Positions 53,536 to 62,747 are shown, counted from the stretch's first letter. The stretch: 64,000 nucleotides of DNA from Ruminococcus flavefaciens ATCC 19208 (GCF_000518765.1 NZ_KI912489.1:438652-502651), one strand, 5' to 3'. The notes: generated from the sequence alone by a model not told the origin. Numbers and translations: made by a program.

Positions 53536-53565
53536 CTCCGAGGGAGTGATCCCTCGGAGATTTTC
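53536..53565 (+). terminator. Terminator after the sigma/anti-sigma operon
   Basis: CTCCGAGGGA pairs with TCCCTCGGAG around GTGA, followed by ATTTTCGTT. Confidence 0.8.
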
Positions 53566-53669
53566 GTTATCGGCTTATATTTTAAATGTCTCGATCATAA
53601 TACCGCCGAGCTTGATTCCCTTGTCAGCTAAGAAAGAGAAGTATTTTTCGTTTTCGGAGACATTTTCAA

Positions 53670-53702
53670 ATAAAAACGCTCTCAGCCTATGCTGAGAGCG
53701 TT
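53670..53702 (-). terminator. Terminator of the GntR/ABC operon
   Basis: AACGCTCTCAGC pairs with GCTGAGAGCGTT around CTAT; on the minus strand it is followed by TTTATTTG. Confidence 0.82.
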
Positions 53703-53709
53703 ATCACTG

Positions 53710-54561
53710 TTATGCAGTTTGTGGTATTTTCTTCTTTTCCCGCAGAAGCAGCACCACAAAAAACATCGCAATTATGATCATAGGAACATATTCCAAAACA
53801 TCCGTCCATGATGGAAGAGACGCAGCTTCGGGGATATTGCCCATCCCGAGCAGTTCCGCGATCGCACTCTGGCTCGCATTGCCCATTGCGTGTGCCAAAA
53901 CTGCCGGCCAGACGGAATCCGTCTTTTTTGTCAACCACAGATAAAAAGCGGCGTATCCGGGCATGATGAGCAGGCGTCCGCCGACAGACTTCATCGTCTC
54001 GGAAAGCGTTTCCCTGCCCGCCAGATAGCCCTGCATATCCGATGGCAGATGCCAAAGACTCCAGACGGCACCGCCGATCAGTACCGTACCGATTATGCCG
54101 ACAAGGGGTTCAAGCTTCTGATTCATGTATCCGCGCCAGCCGAGCTCCTCGCCGATGAGTCCGGCGGACATAACTGCTCCCTGTGCCGCCAGCATCAGGA
54201 CAGCTGTCACAACATTGTTGAGCGTGAAGCCGCTGAGCCATTCGCTGTGATCGCAGATGATGATTGCCGGAATATACATCAGCGCTGTACAGAGGAGCGG
54301 CAGCGCAAATGCAAGCAGATAATACCGGATATTTTCTGTGAGATGCAGATGCAGCTTCATATTGCGGAAGCCCTCTTTTGTGAGCTTTCGGGTGATGAGA
54401 TTTGCAAGTGCCGGCGCTGCACAAAAAAGCTCTGCCACTATAAAAAAGCCCGTTTGGGAAGCGTTCATAAGCTTGAAGTATACAAACGGCATTGCAGAGG
54501 AAGCAGCAACGATAAGCAGATATATGCCGAGCCGTTTGATATTCTCTTTTTTAGTGGTCAT
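53710..54561 (-). CDS. CPBP family intramembrane metalloprotease
   Basis: A 283-residue polytopic protein with about eight membrane helices and CPBP motifs IGEELGWRGYM, SLWHLPSDM and LAHAMGNAS. It is the last gene of a GntR-ABC operon: its start overlaps the end of the preceding permease gene by 11 bases. In such operons CPBP proteins may process peptides or give self-protection. It is the third CPBP gene in the window and has the WRGY form of the motif, distinct from the other two. Confidence 0.85.
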   Translation of the reverse strand: MTTKKENIKRLGIYLLIVAASSAMPFVYFKLMNASQTGFFIVAELFCAAPALANLITRKLTKEGFRNMKLHLHLTENIRYYLLAFALPLLCTALMYIPAIIICDHSEWLSGFTLNNVVTAVLMLAAQGAVMSAGLIGEELGWRGYMNQKLEPLVGIIGTVLIGGAVWSLWHLPSDMQGYLAGRETLSETMKSVGGRLLIMPGYAAFYLWLTKKTDSVWPAVLAHAMGNASQSAIAELLGMGNIPEAASLPSWTDVLEYVPMIIIAMFFVVLLLREKKKIPQTA

Positions 54562-55264
54562 ACTGCTCCACTCCTTTCAGATAGACCCTGCACGAAATAC
54601 GGTAGGATAAGTAGTAAGCTGTGAGCGCGATCATGCATACGATACCCAGTGCCAGCGAGATATTATCCTCGGTGAACAGCTTTTCGCCGGACTCGTACAG
54701 GATAACGCTGAAATTTCCGGCATTAGTCAGTATCAGCACCGATATTATGATGACGAACGCGATAGAATAGATGAGCTTGGTGATACCGCCCTTTTTGTTG
54801 CCGTATCTCAGCGCGAACGGAATATCGGTCGCACGCAGTATTATCTGCAAAAATGCGAGAGGGACGGCAACTGACGATATCGAGCCGGTCAGCTCCCAGC
54901 CCTTGTCCGCGGCTGCCGCACAGAACAGCCTGTCGAATGTTTGCAGGCTCGTTATGAACAGCACGATCATCGCAAAGACCATTTCGTATTTCACTCGGAT
55001 AAAACCGCGGTAGCCTTCCGGCGTCGCGGTGATCCAGTACCCCCATATCTTTCGGTCATCGCCCATGAGCACCATTGTCTGTATACCTCCCGCTGCAAGG
55101 AAAGCGATAACGGTGCATATTATGCGGAAATTATACATCTCATCCGTATTGGTGACGATATCTCTGTTGTAGAGTATCATTATGAAGGGCAGCAAGCCGC
55201 AAGCTATCATCAGCAGAATGAAAAAACGGTTATGCTTCCATTCCTTGTATACCAGTCCCGTCAT
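54551..55264 (-). CDS. ABC-2 type transporter permease
   Basis: A 237-residue integral membrane protein with six hydrophobic helices, beginning MTGLVYKEWKHNRFFILLM, the usual amphipathic start of small ABC-2 permeases. The start at 55264 follows GGAGGGAG and overlaps the stop of the preceding permease. It probably pairs with that permease and with the ATPase at 55989-56867. Confidence 0.75.
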   Translation of the reverse strand: MTGLVYKEWKHNRFFILLMIACGLLPFIMILYNRDIVTNTDEMYNFRIICTVIAFLAAGGIQTMVLMGDDRKIWGYWITATPEGYRGFIRVKYEMVFAMIVLFITSLQTFDRLFCAAAADKGWELTGSISSVAVPLAFLQIILRATDIPFALRYGNKKGGITKLIYSIAFVIIISVLILTNAGNFSVILYESGEKLFTEDNISLALGIVCMIALTAYYLSYRISCRVYLKGVEQYDH

Positions 55265-55989
55265 TACGGCTCCCTCCTTTCGTAGGCTCTCCACAGCACG
55301 ATGAAGTACGCTGTACACACACACACAAATAAAGCAAGCGTGAAAACTGTAAATGAAGCCGTGCCCATTATTTCAAGAAGCTTCTTTGCCTTTTCGATCA
55401 GCCTTCCCATACCGGAAGAAGCGAGCGTCCTGCTGATCAGGATATACAAGACTACGACCGCAATACTTGCGATAGTGCCGTACTTTTTTATATCCTTCTC
55501 GTCTTTTGCGAGCATCAGGATACCGTTGTAAACAACGCTGAAAAGGGAGAAAGCTGTCGTAAGCATCAGGAATTGGTTCATCACAGCAAGTACGTCCATG
55601 CTGCCGGAAAAAACGTTTACCAGCACACAAAACGCTACTGTCAGCACGCCGAACACCAGAACGTACATCAGCTTCACGAGCATATCGGCAGCTGCGCACT
55701 GTAAGGCAGTCGGCGGCAGAACTATCCTGTAGCGCCTCCAGCCGGAGTTTATGTCAGCCTTTCCAAGTTCGTTGTCAAGACCTGCTCCCGCTCCGCCGAC
55801 CATTGCCACCATCACACCCAACATATTCACTCCTGAGCTGTCCGCGGCTGTGTCAGTTCCCTCATCACCTGAAAGAATGACAGGTATGAGCATACAGATC
55901 AGCATGAGCAGGAACAGTATCAGCATTAGAAGATAGTGCCTGCGCGTCAGCTTCAATTCCCTGTAAATAAGCGACTTATAGAGTTTCAT
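55264..55989 (-). CDS. ABC-2 type transporter permease
   Basis: A 241-residue membrane protein with six helices. It begins MKLYKSLIYRELKLTRRHYLLM, and an acidic extracytoplasmic loop (SGDEGTDTAADSSG) follows the first helix. The start at 55989 follows AAAAGGAGTGG. It shares one base with the ATPase stop. With the following gene it would form the membrane channel of a Ytr-like exporter. Confidence 0.75.
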   Translation of the reverse strand: MKLYKSLIYRELKLTRRHYLLMLILFLLMLICMLIPVILSGDEGTDTAADSSGVNMLGVMVAMVGGAGAGLDNELGKADINSGWRRYRIVLPPTALQCAAADMLVKLMYVLVFGVLTVAFCVLVNVFSGSMDVLAVMNQFLMLTTAFSLFSVVYNGILMLAKDEKDIKKYGTIASIAVVVLYILISRTLASSGMGRLIEKAKKLLEIMGTASFTVFTLALFVCVCTAYFIVLWRAYERREP

Positions 55990-56867
55990 CACGACCACTC
56001 CTTTTCGTCCTTGTGGACATAGTAGAGCATGATATCGTCAAGTTTTGCCGGGTCGATCACGCAGTCACGGTATTTGCAGCCTGCATTCTCACGGTCATTC
56101 ACCATGATCTCTGCGCCGAAACTGTTTGTGCGTATGCTGACTATATCTTCAGTATCTATCTCTGCGAGCTTATCTTTGCCGCATTTGAGTATACCGTGGC
56201 GCTCAATGATCTCGTCCTTGTAACCCGTGAGGAGTATTTTGCCCTTGTCGATGAAAGTCACCATATCGGCTATCTTTTCAAGGTCTGAGGTGATATGTGA
56301 GGACATCAGGATAGAACGTTCGCCGTTTTGAAGATACTCCATGAAGATATGCAGTATCTCGTCACGCACGACAGGGTCAAGTCCTGTAGTCGCTTCGTCC
56401 ATGACAAGCAGCTCTGCATTGTGGGAAAGCGCACAGGCTATCTGCAATTTCATTTTCATACCCTTGGAGAACTGTCCTATCTTCTTTTTCTCGGGGAGCT
56501 GAAAACGCTCAATATACTTTAAATATGCGGCATTATCCCATTCGGGGTACATACCCTCGAATATTCGTGACATATCCCTTGCGTTGAATATATCGTGAAA
56601 TGGCAGCTCGTCAAATACTACAGCGATACGCTTTTTTATCGTCGTTTCGTCCTTGATATGGTCAAGACCAAGCAAGCGTATCTCTCCGCCGTCAATATCG
56701 GTGATGTGCAGCAGGCTGCGGATAGTTGTAGTTTTACCTGCGCCGTTCTGCCCGATAAATCCCATGATACAGCCCTTGGGTATATCAAAGCTTATATTAT
56801 CCAGCGTAAATCCGTCATATTTTTTAGTAACGCCCTTGATCTCAACAGCGTTTTCATAGTCATTCAT
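55989..56867 (-). CDS. ABC transporter ATPase, Ytr-type
   Basis: A 292-residue ATPase: Walker A GQNGAGKTTTI, a signature FSKGMKMKLQIA (the non-LSGGQ form common in ABC-2 systems), Walker B LLVMDEATTGLDP, and the H-loop MSSHI. It should power the two ABC-2 permeases that follow. The start at 56867 is preceded by GGAGGGG; earlier in-frame codons lie inside gntR and lack a ribosome site. It begins one base after the gntR stop. Confidence 0.88.
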   Translation of the reverse strand: MNDYENAVEIKGVTKKYDGFTLDNISFDIPKGCIMGFIGQNGAGKTTTIRSLLHITDIDGGEIRLLGLDHIKDETTIKKRIAVVFDELPFHDIFNARDMSRIFEGMYPEWDNAAYLKYIERFQLPEKKKIGQFSKGMKMKLQIACALSHNAELLVMDEATTGLDPVVRDEILHIFMEYLQNGERSILMSSHITSDLEKIADMVTFIDKGKILLTGYKDEIIERHGILKCGKDKLAEIDTEDIVSIRTNSFGAEIMVNDRENAGCKYRDCVIDPAKLDDIMLYYVHKDEKEWS

Positions 56868-56868
56868 A

Positions 56869-57243
56869 TTATTCCCCTCCGTTAACAAGGTCGAGCAATT
56901 CATGAAGCTCCTCCATTGTAACGCCTATCTTGCGTGCTGAATCGCCTGCCTCCATGAGCAGAGATTCTATACGCTTGATCTGTTCTTCACGATAAAGCTC
57001 AAGATTCTGCGCCTTTACGAAAGATCCCTTTCCCGTATAGCTTTCAATAAAGCCGTCACGTTCAAGCTCCTCATATGCGCGTTTAGTTGTCATAAAACTG
57101 ATACGGAGCTCAGTTGCGAGTATTCGCATAGAGGGCAGAGCTTCGCCCTCTTTGAGTTTTCCCTCCAGTATCATAGTCTTTATCTGGTTTGCTATCTGTA
57201 TATAGATAGGCTCGCCAGAAGAGTTGCTGATGTTGATATTCAT
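56869..57243 (-). CDS. GntR family repressor, YtrA subfamily
   Basis: A 124-residue regulator. A winged-helix GntR domain (GEPIYIQIANQIKTMILEG, LPSMRILATELRISFMTTKRAYEELERDG) is followed by only a short C-terminal helix (ESLLMEAGDSARKIG), the compact YtrA form. It likely represses its own operon. AAGGAG lies upstream of the ATG at 57243, overlapped by the palindrome AGTGTACACT. In related systems cell-wall antibiotics relieve repression. Confidence 0.88.
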   Translation of the reverse strand: MNINISNSSGEPIYIQIANQIKTMILEGKLKEGEALPSMRILATELRISFMTTKRAYEELERDGFIESYTGKGSFVKAQNLELYREEQIKRIESLLMEAGDSARKIGVTMEELHELLDLVNGGE

Positions 57244-57247
57244 TTTT

Positions 57248-57257
57248 AGTGTACACT
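57248..57257. promoter_or_regulatory. Palindrome over the gntR ribosome site
   Basis: AGTGTACACT is a perfect 10-base palindrome overlapping the AAGGAG ribosome-binding site. Its AGTGT half also occurs in the promoter spacer, so it may be an extra repressor site. Confidence 0.4.
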
Positions 57258-57305
57258 CCTTGTGGTTATATAACTTTACCTGCTTTCCGGACAGCAAAGT
57301 CTAAA

Positions 57306-57328
57306 TTGTATAACTACCTTTTATACAA
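57306..57328. promoter_or_regulatory. Probable GntR/YtrA operator
   Basis: TTGTATAA, 7 bases, TTATACAA: a perfect inverted repeat just downstream of the -10 box, in the initial transcribed region. This is where a repressor would block transcription. Confidence 0.6.
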
Positions 57329-57356
57329 TTATATCAGCTGTGTTACACTTTGTCAA
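57328..57356 (-). promoter_or_regulatory. Promoter of the GntR/ABC operon
   Basis: On the minus strand TTGACA (57351-57356), 17 bases, TATAAT (57328-57333): consensus. The operator overlaps its downstream end by one base. Confidence 0.85.
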
Positions 57357-57383
57357 GTGGTTTTTGAAAAAAACTAAGAAAGC

Positions 57384-57426
57384 TTCAAAAAAAGACGATA
57401 CTTGTCATAAATCAGTATCGTCTTTT
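57384..57426 (-). terminator. Terminator of the FtsX/two-component operon
   Basis: AAAAGACGATACT and AGTATCGTCTTTT pair (13 bp, 11-base loop). On the minus strand a run of seven T follows. It lies 140 bases beyond the histidine kinase stop. Confidence 0.75.
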
Positions 57427-57564
57427 GTCCTATTCAGTTTGATTGCTCTTTACTGCGATAAGAGTATGCTGCATCCCTTTTCAAAAGGGGGGCTCTCAAT
57501 AATCGGTATAAAAGCTTCTATATAAACATCACAGTAAAATCGGGGATTTTTCTATGTAACCATA

Positions 57565-58794
57565 TCATGTTTGTTTTGGACATACGGCTGTTATGTTCAT
57601 ACAGCCCGAGGATATCTCGGCGTAAATACTTCCGCCCATAAGCTCCATGAGTCTGCGGCATATGTACAGTCCAAGTCCGCTGCCCTGCTGAGAGCCTGTA
57701 TTCGAGCCGCGCCAGAAGCTGTCGAAAATATGCGGCAGTTCCTTATCGGGAAGAGTACAGCCTGTATTTGTAACAGTTATAAGACGGCAGTCCTCTTCAT
57801 CAGAGAAGCTCACAGATATGCTGCTGCCGTCCCCGTACTTCATGGCGTTTTCGATGATATTCTGCAATACCTCTTCCAGTCTGTCGGCGTCGCCGTGAAG
57901 CATACAGTTGCTGTATTCGTCTATACTGAACGACGTACCTATGACGGACAGCTTATCGCTGTAGTATTTTTTTATTCTGTTTATGACATCTGCCAGATAG
58001 AATTCGGAGCAGCGCACATCAAAGTCAATGACCTCACCGCTGAGATTGCTTGAAAGCTCGTTGACTATCCTTTCTATTTCATCGGCTTTTTCGTTTATGC
58101 TTTCAGCAGCGTCTGCCTGCTTTTCGGGTGAGGAATATATCCCCTTTGAAAGAGCCTTTGAATAGAGCTTTATGGCGGAAAGCGGGGTTTTTATATCATG
58201 TGACAGTGAAAGAAGAAATGTCTTTTCGTTCTTTGCATATTCAAGACTTTTCTGACGGGAGTGCTCAAGCTCCTCACGAAGCATATCAAGTCCCCATATG
58301 AATTTGCCGAAAAACCTGCTTTTGTGCTCTTTCAGCGGAATAACGAGATTTCGCTTTGAAAGCTGTTCAGGCAGGCTGCTGAGTTCGTTGAAGGGCTTCA
58401 GCAGTTTTTTTCTGATGTACAAAAACACAGCAAGCATCAGCAGCGTGAAAGCTGCAAGAACAATATCCAAAGTAATGAGAAGCCTGTTGCTTTTCTTGGG
58501 CTTGTCATTATATTCGATGCGGTACAGCTTGTTGTTTATCTCTTTGATGAAGTATTCATTTTCCGAGGCATAAAAGCTGTTATCGCCGCTGAATTCATAT
58601 ATTCCGAGTATATTCGGGTAATCGTCCGCACTGACCTGTTTGCCGCTGAGAAGCTCCTGTTCGATGCGGTTAGCTTCGACTTTATAAAGCGGCACAGAAG
58701 ATGTATTCTGTTTCAGCAGAACTACATTTACAGTAATAAAAAATGCAGTCATAATGACGATAAAAACAGCTATTATCTTGTCGAAGCTTTTCAT
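57565..58794 (-). CDS. Sensor histidine kinase
   Basis: A 409-residue kinase with two membrane helices (about 8-28 and 106-126) around an extracytoplasmic sensor of about 75 residues. A HAMP-like segment follows, then the HisKA H-box LSHDIKTPLSAIKLY, N-box NIIENAMKYGDG, F-box FDSFWRG and G2 box GSGLGLYI. The G1 box is NTGCTLP with Asn in the usual Asp position, as in VanS-type kinases. It pairs with the response regulator one base upstream. An extracytoplasmic sensor of this size differs from the loop-less BceS type. Confidence 0.9.
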   Translation of the reverse strand: MKSFDKIIAVFIVIMTAFFITVNVVLLKQNTSSVPLYKVEANRIEQELLSGKQVSADDYPNILGIYEFSGDNSFYASENEYFIKEINNKLYRIEYNDKPKKSNRLLITLDIVLAAFTLLMLAVFLYIRKKLLKPFNELSSLPEQLSKRNLVIPLKEHKSRFFGKFIWGLDMLREELEHSRQKSLEYAKNEKTFLLSLSHDIKTPLSAIKLYSKALSKGIYSSPEKQADAAESINEKADEIERIVNELSSNLSGEVIDFDVRCSEFYLADVINRIKKYYSDKLSVIGTSFSIDEYSNCMLHGDADRLEEVLQNIIENAMKYGDGSSISVSFSDEEDCRLITVTNTGCTLPDKELPHIFDSFWRGSNTGSQQGSGLGLYICRRLMELMGGSIYAEISSGCMNITAVCPKQT

Positions 58795-58795
58795 G

Positions 58796-59461
58796 TCAGC
58801 CCTCCCAGCGATAGCCCTTGCCCCATACGGTAAGTATCTTCTTGGGCTCTTTCGGGTCTTCCTCTATCTTTTGTCTCAGCCATTTGATATGTACAGTAAG
58901 GGTCTGAGGTTCGGATTCGCTGTCCGAGCCCCATATCCTGTTGAATATGAAATCCTTGTTGAGAGTCTGTCCCTTGTTTGCAATGAGCAGGTGAAGGAGC
59001 TCGAACTCCTTTGCAGTCATATTAACAGGGACTTCGCCCTTTTCCGCAGTACCTTCCGCAAGGTCAAGGGTGATATCGCCGTCCGTAAGCTTGTCGATAG
59101 CAAGTCTGCGCCTGAAAATGCCCTTTATCTTGGCTATAAGGATATCTATATCGTAAGGCTTTTCGATATAGTCGTCAGCTCCGAGAAGTATGCCGTTGAG
59201 CTTGTCCTCCTTGTCTGTTCTTGCGGTAAGAATGATTATGGGAGTATTATCCTTTTCTCTTATTCGCTTGCATACGGCAAAGCCGTCCATTTCGGGAAGC
59301 ATTATATCAAGCAGGACAAGCCTTGCCCCGTATTTTTCAAACAGGGACAAGGCTTTTTCAGCTGAATGAGCTGTGCTTACTGTATAATTTTCCAAACGCA
59401 GGAATTCGCAGAGCAGATCGCAAAGCTCTTTATTATCCTCCACGATAAGTATATCTACCAT
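58796..59461 (-). CDS. OmpR-family response regulator
   Basis: A 221-residue regulator. The receiver domain has DILIVEDNKEL (acidic pocket), LVLLDIMLP (phospho-Asp), LTART and KPYD (Lys). The C-terminal winged helix has the OmpR pattern (TAKEFELLHLLIANKG, RIWGSDSESEPQTLTVHIKWLRQKI). The start at 59461 is preferred to in-frame extension because the fold begins there. It lies one base from both neighbours, in one operon with ATPase and permease. Confidence 0.92.
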   Translation of the reverse strand: MVDILIVEDNKELCDLLCEFLRLENYTVSTAHSAEKALSLFEKYGARLVLLDIMLPEMDGFAVCKRIREKDNTPIIILTARTDKEDKLNGILLGADDYIEKPYDIDILIAKIKGIFRRRLAIDKLTDGDITLDLAEGTAEKGEVPVNMTAKEFELLHLLIANKGQTLNKDFIFNRIWGSDSESEPQTLTVHIKWLRQKIEEDPKEPKKILTVWGKGYRWEG

Positions 59462-59462
59462 T

Positions 59463-60224
59463 TTACCAACCCATTTCCTGAAGCCAGTTATTGAGACCGC
59501 GTTCACGTTCATGCAGTGAAAGTGCTCTGTTTATATTATACTCTCCCTTGATATTTCCGTCAACTATGAAAAGTACCCTTGAACACTTTGCAGCTACCTT
59601 TGCATCGTGAGTTACCAGCATTACGGTAGTACCGTTATCGTTGAGCTTTGTAAGCTCGTTCATTACCTCATCTGAGGCAGTACGGTTGAGAGCGCCTGTT
59701 GGCTCATCGGCGAATATCATATCGGGGTCGTTTATCATGCTGCGGCATATGCAGGCTCTCTGGAGCTGACCGCCCGATACCTCGTTGATATCGTTATCAC
59801 CGATCTCGCTTATGCCAAGCTTGTGCATGAGCTCCTTGCCGCGCTTTGTGATGTCCCTGCGGTTCTCCTTGTTCTTTCTGGACTTTACGGCAGGCAGGAT
59901 AATATTGTCGATGATAGAGAGATTTTTCATCATATACATCTGCTGGAAAATAAATCCCATATCATCAAGGCGCATTTCCGCAAGATCGTTCTCGCTCATA
60001 TCGGCAAGGTTTTTGCCGCAGAAATTTACGCTGCCTGCGGTCATTTTATCCATGCCCGACACTGTGTAAAGCAGAGTTGATTTGCCCGAACCCGACGGAC
60101 CCATGACAGCTACCATTTCCCCCTTATCAATATGGAAGCTGACATTTCTCAGAACATTGTTCTGCCTTTTGTTTATGATGTATGTTTTGCAGAGGTCCTT
60201 TACATCAAGAATAGTTGTATTCAT
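59463..60224 (-). CDS. ABC transporter ATPase, MacB/Bce-type
   Basis: A 253-residue ATPase: Walker A GPSGSGKSTL, signature VSGGQLQRACICR, Walker B MIFADEPTGALN, and H-loop VTHDAKVA. This is the form found with FtsX-type permeases that act on the envelope (LolD, MacB, BceA) rather than as importers. It follows the permease gene by 16 bases and precedes the response regulator by one base. Confidence 0.92.
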   Translation of the reverse strand: MNTTILDVKDLCKTYIINKRQNNVLRNVSFHIDKGEMVAVMGPSGSGKSTLLYTVSGMDKMTAGSVNFCGKNLADMSENDLAEMRLDDMGFIFQQMYMMKNLSIIDNIILPAVKSRKNKENRRDITKRGKELMHKLGISEIGDNDINEVSGGQLQRACICRSMINDPDMIFADEPTGALNRTASDEVMNELTKLNDNGTTVMLVTHDAKVAAKCSRVLFIVDGNIKGEYNINRALSLHERERGLNNWLQEMGW

Positions 60225-60240
60225 AACTCATATCTCCTTT

Positions 60241-62610
60241 TTATTCAATATCGGAAGTATCCGAAGCCTTTATGGTTTTCATGTAAAGAGCTGTTATGAA
60301 AGCTCCTGCTATTGTGGATATAATAACTATCATCGGATATACAGCGTATATCTCAACAGGCTTTAGGTTGTAATCCACGCCGTTCAATGCACCCATTATA
60401 CTGAACACGGGATCGATGCAAAGCTTTGTCACAGGCAGGCTGAGTACAGCGGAAATTACCGAAGCTGCAATGGCAACTATAACAAATCTGAGGGTGTGCT
60501 GAGTGATCACAGAGCGTGTATTGAAGCCCATAGCCTTCATAAGTGCGATCTCGGGCTTTTCCTTTGAGATGAGCGAACGCTCCATAAGTACGGATATCAT
60601 TATGATTATTATAGCAGTTATTACGATAACAAGAAGCTTTACGCTGTTTAAGGTGTTCGTTACATCTTTGCCTATACAAGCACTTACAAATCCGTCAGAA
60701 TCATCAACGTATTTGGTGTTGAATATATCCTTCATTTTTTCGATGCGTTTTTCTGTCTCTGCATTATCTGGGTGGTCGTCAAAGTCTATCTGGAAGCCCA
60801 TTACGTTTTTGACAGCACTTTCGGGAATATATGCGTTTTCGCAGAATCTTCCTGTTTCGCCGAGCTGTACCATGCTCTGGAAAAATGCCGAGACAATATA
60901 TTCTTTTGTTTCACCATCAAGAGTGATATTTACCTTGTCGCCGATGCCGACGTCTACTTTGTCGGCAAGCTGTTTTGTGAGAGCTATCTCGTTCTCGTAT
61001 TTCGGAGCATATCCCTCGGAGTATGTGTAATCCGATGCCTTTGTGTCCTTGCAGTACATGAATGCAGCTGTTGCTTTTTTGCCGTTAGCTTCCATCAGCG
61101 GGAAGAGAAGCGTTTCTGAATGAACTTTTCCCGGCATATTGTTTTCTGCAAGCTTATCTTCTATTTCGTTTTCGAGCTCGCTGTATGTACTCTCACCTGT
61201 CATGAGCCTTGATATCATTTCCGTATCGGTTATATATGCATCACTTGGAGTAGCGCACAGTGTAGGCATAAGCTTTTCACTTCCAAGTGTATTTGCTGTG
61301 TTTGCAAGGCTCATTATAAGCAGCAGACATACAGTAAATATAGATGTCATTATGCAGAACTGCTTAGGACTGCTGAATACATCGTTTACTGCAAGGAAGC
61401 CTGTAGTGCCCAGCTTTGACTTTTCAAGACGGAATACCCCCTTTTTCCTGAATCTTTCTCCTGTCTGACCGCTTCTTACTGCGTCTATAGGTGAGAGCTT
61501 CTTTATCTTTTTTGTACAGCTCCAGCAGAAGAGAAGGATTATTGCGATAACTGCAAGGCTGCATATGATACCTACAAGAATGGGATTACCGTTTGCAAGC
61601 ACCATATTGTCGCTGACCTTTTTAAGGAGCATATTTCCGAAAGGCAGGCTGAGCGCAAAACCGATAACTGCGCCGATGACTGCGATGCCGAAATATTTTA
61701 CAAGGTACAGACCGCGGACGGAATTGTTTCTCAGTCCGAGCGCCTTCATTACGCCTATTTCGCGGAAATCCTCGTTTATGGTGAAGCTTATGGTAAATCT
61801 CAGAGTTACGAATGAGACTATCAGCAGGCAGATGCTTACTATGAGAAGCAGTCCTGCTACGATACTGTTCATGATGTATGAAGTTCTGACGAGAGTCTGA
61901 TCTTTATTGAACTGTACGTTTGGCAGGTCTGAAAGGTCAGAGGCAAGTGCCTTCTTATCATAGCCGTTGATGTAAAATATCTGCGCCTGATTGTTTTCGG
62001 AAGCCTTTTCGTCTGCGGCTATTTTTGCGTAATCGCTGCTGTTCATAAGTATACGGGAATTGCCCATCATTTCCGAACCGAGGAAAGCGTCCTTTGCAAT
62101 GCCTGCATATGAAAATGTCAGCTGGGTATTGCCTATTTTTACATCGAATTTGTCACCGATCTCAAGATTTGAACTGCTTGCAAGAGTGCTTGTAAAGTAA
62201 GCCGTTCCTTCTTTTACTTCTGTAATGATCTCATTATCACTGTTGAAGTAATTGATCTGCGCATTATCAATTGAAAGAGCAAGGAAAGTGCTTGACTGTT
62301 CTATAAGCTTTTTTCCGTTTCGGGTAACGCCCTTGTCATCAAAGAAAAACTGATCCTCTCTGCGGAAATCCTTTACCGAGGATTTCTGTGCTATCATATC
62401 AGCTATCTCGTCACCGTTGTCGCTGACGTTGATGATGAAGTGGTCGCTCAGGTTTGCTTTTTCAAAATAATTGTCAAGACCGTTTATTACCGACATTATG
62501 TTGTTGACACTGCTTGCGGCAAACATGGTCGCAAGTATGACAAACATCAGAAGTATGACATTCATGGTCTTTTTTCTTTTAAGATCTCTCTTTAGTATTC
62601 TCAGATACAT
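60241..62610 (-). CDS. FtsX-type ABC transporter permease
   Basis: A 789-residue permease with two FtsX domains. After a first helix (about 15-37) there is an extracytoplasmic segment of about 200 residues, then helices near 250-275, 300-330 and 345-370. A second large extracytoplasmic part (about 430-650) and three final helices near 655-680, 705-730 and 760-780 follow. This is the MacB/PF02687 layout and is larger than a typical BceB. The start at 62610 follows GAGGGG. With the ATPase it forms a mechanotransmitter-type complex, probably for peptide antibiotic resistance or lipoprotein handling. Confidence 0.85.
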   Translation of the reverse strand: MYLRILKRDLKRKKTMNVILLMFVILATMFAASSVNNIMSVINGLDNYFEKANLSDHFIINVSDNGDEIADMIAQKSSVKDFRREDQFFFDDKGVTRNGKKLIEQSSTFLALSIDNAQINYFNSDNEIITEVKEGTAYFTSTLASSSNLEIGDKFDVKIGNTQLTFSYAGIAKDAFLGSEMMGNSRILMNSSDYAKIAADEKASENNQAQIFYINGYDKKALASDLSDLPNVQFNKDQTLVRTSYIMNSIVAGLLLIVSICLLIVSFVTLRFTISFTINEDFREIGVMKALGLRNNSVRGLYLVKYFGIAVIGAVIGFALSLPFGNMLLKKVSDNMVLANGNPILVGIICSLAVIAIILLFCWSCTKKIKKLSPIDAVRSGQTGERFRKKGVFRLEKSKLGTTGFLAVNDVFSSPKQFCIMTSIFTVCLLLIMSLANTANTLGSEKLMPTLCATPSDAYITDTEMISRLMTGESTYSELENEIEDKLAENNMPGKVHSETLLFPLMEANGKKATAAFMYCKDTKASDYTYSEGYAPKYENEIALTKQLADKVDVGIGDKVNITLDGETKEYIVSAFFQSMVQLGETGRFCENAYIPESAVKNVMGFQIDFDDHPDNAETEKRIEKMKDIFNTKYVDDSDGFVSACIGKDVTNTLNSVKLLVIVITAIIIIMISVLMERSLISKEKPEIALMKAMGFNTRSVITQHTLRFVIVAIAASVISAVLSLPVTKLCIDPVFSIMGALNGVDYNLKPVEIYAVYPMIVIISTIAGAFITALYMKTIKASDTSDIE

Positions 62611-62718
62611 ATTAACCCCTCGCTTTCTGTGATTATATCTTAGCATGGGAATTATTAAATAATCCTTAAATGGATATTTCATCGGAAATAACGTGTTTTT
62701 ATTCGTTTGCCTATAATG

Positions 62719-62747
62719 ATTGTACCATTAATGCTTAATAAATTCAA
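62719..62747 (-). promoter_or_regulatory. Promoter of the FtsX/two-component operon
   Basis: On the minus strand TTGAAT (62742-62747), 17 bases, TACAAT (62719-62724), giving a leader of about 100 bases. Confidence 0.7.
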
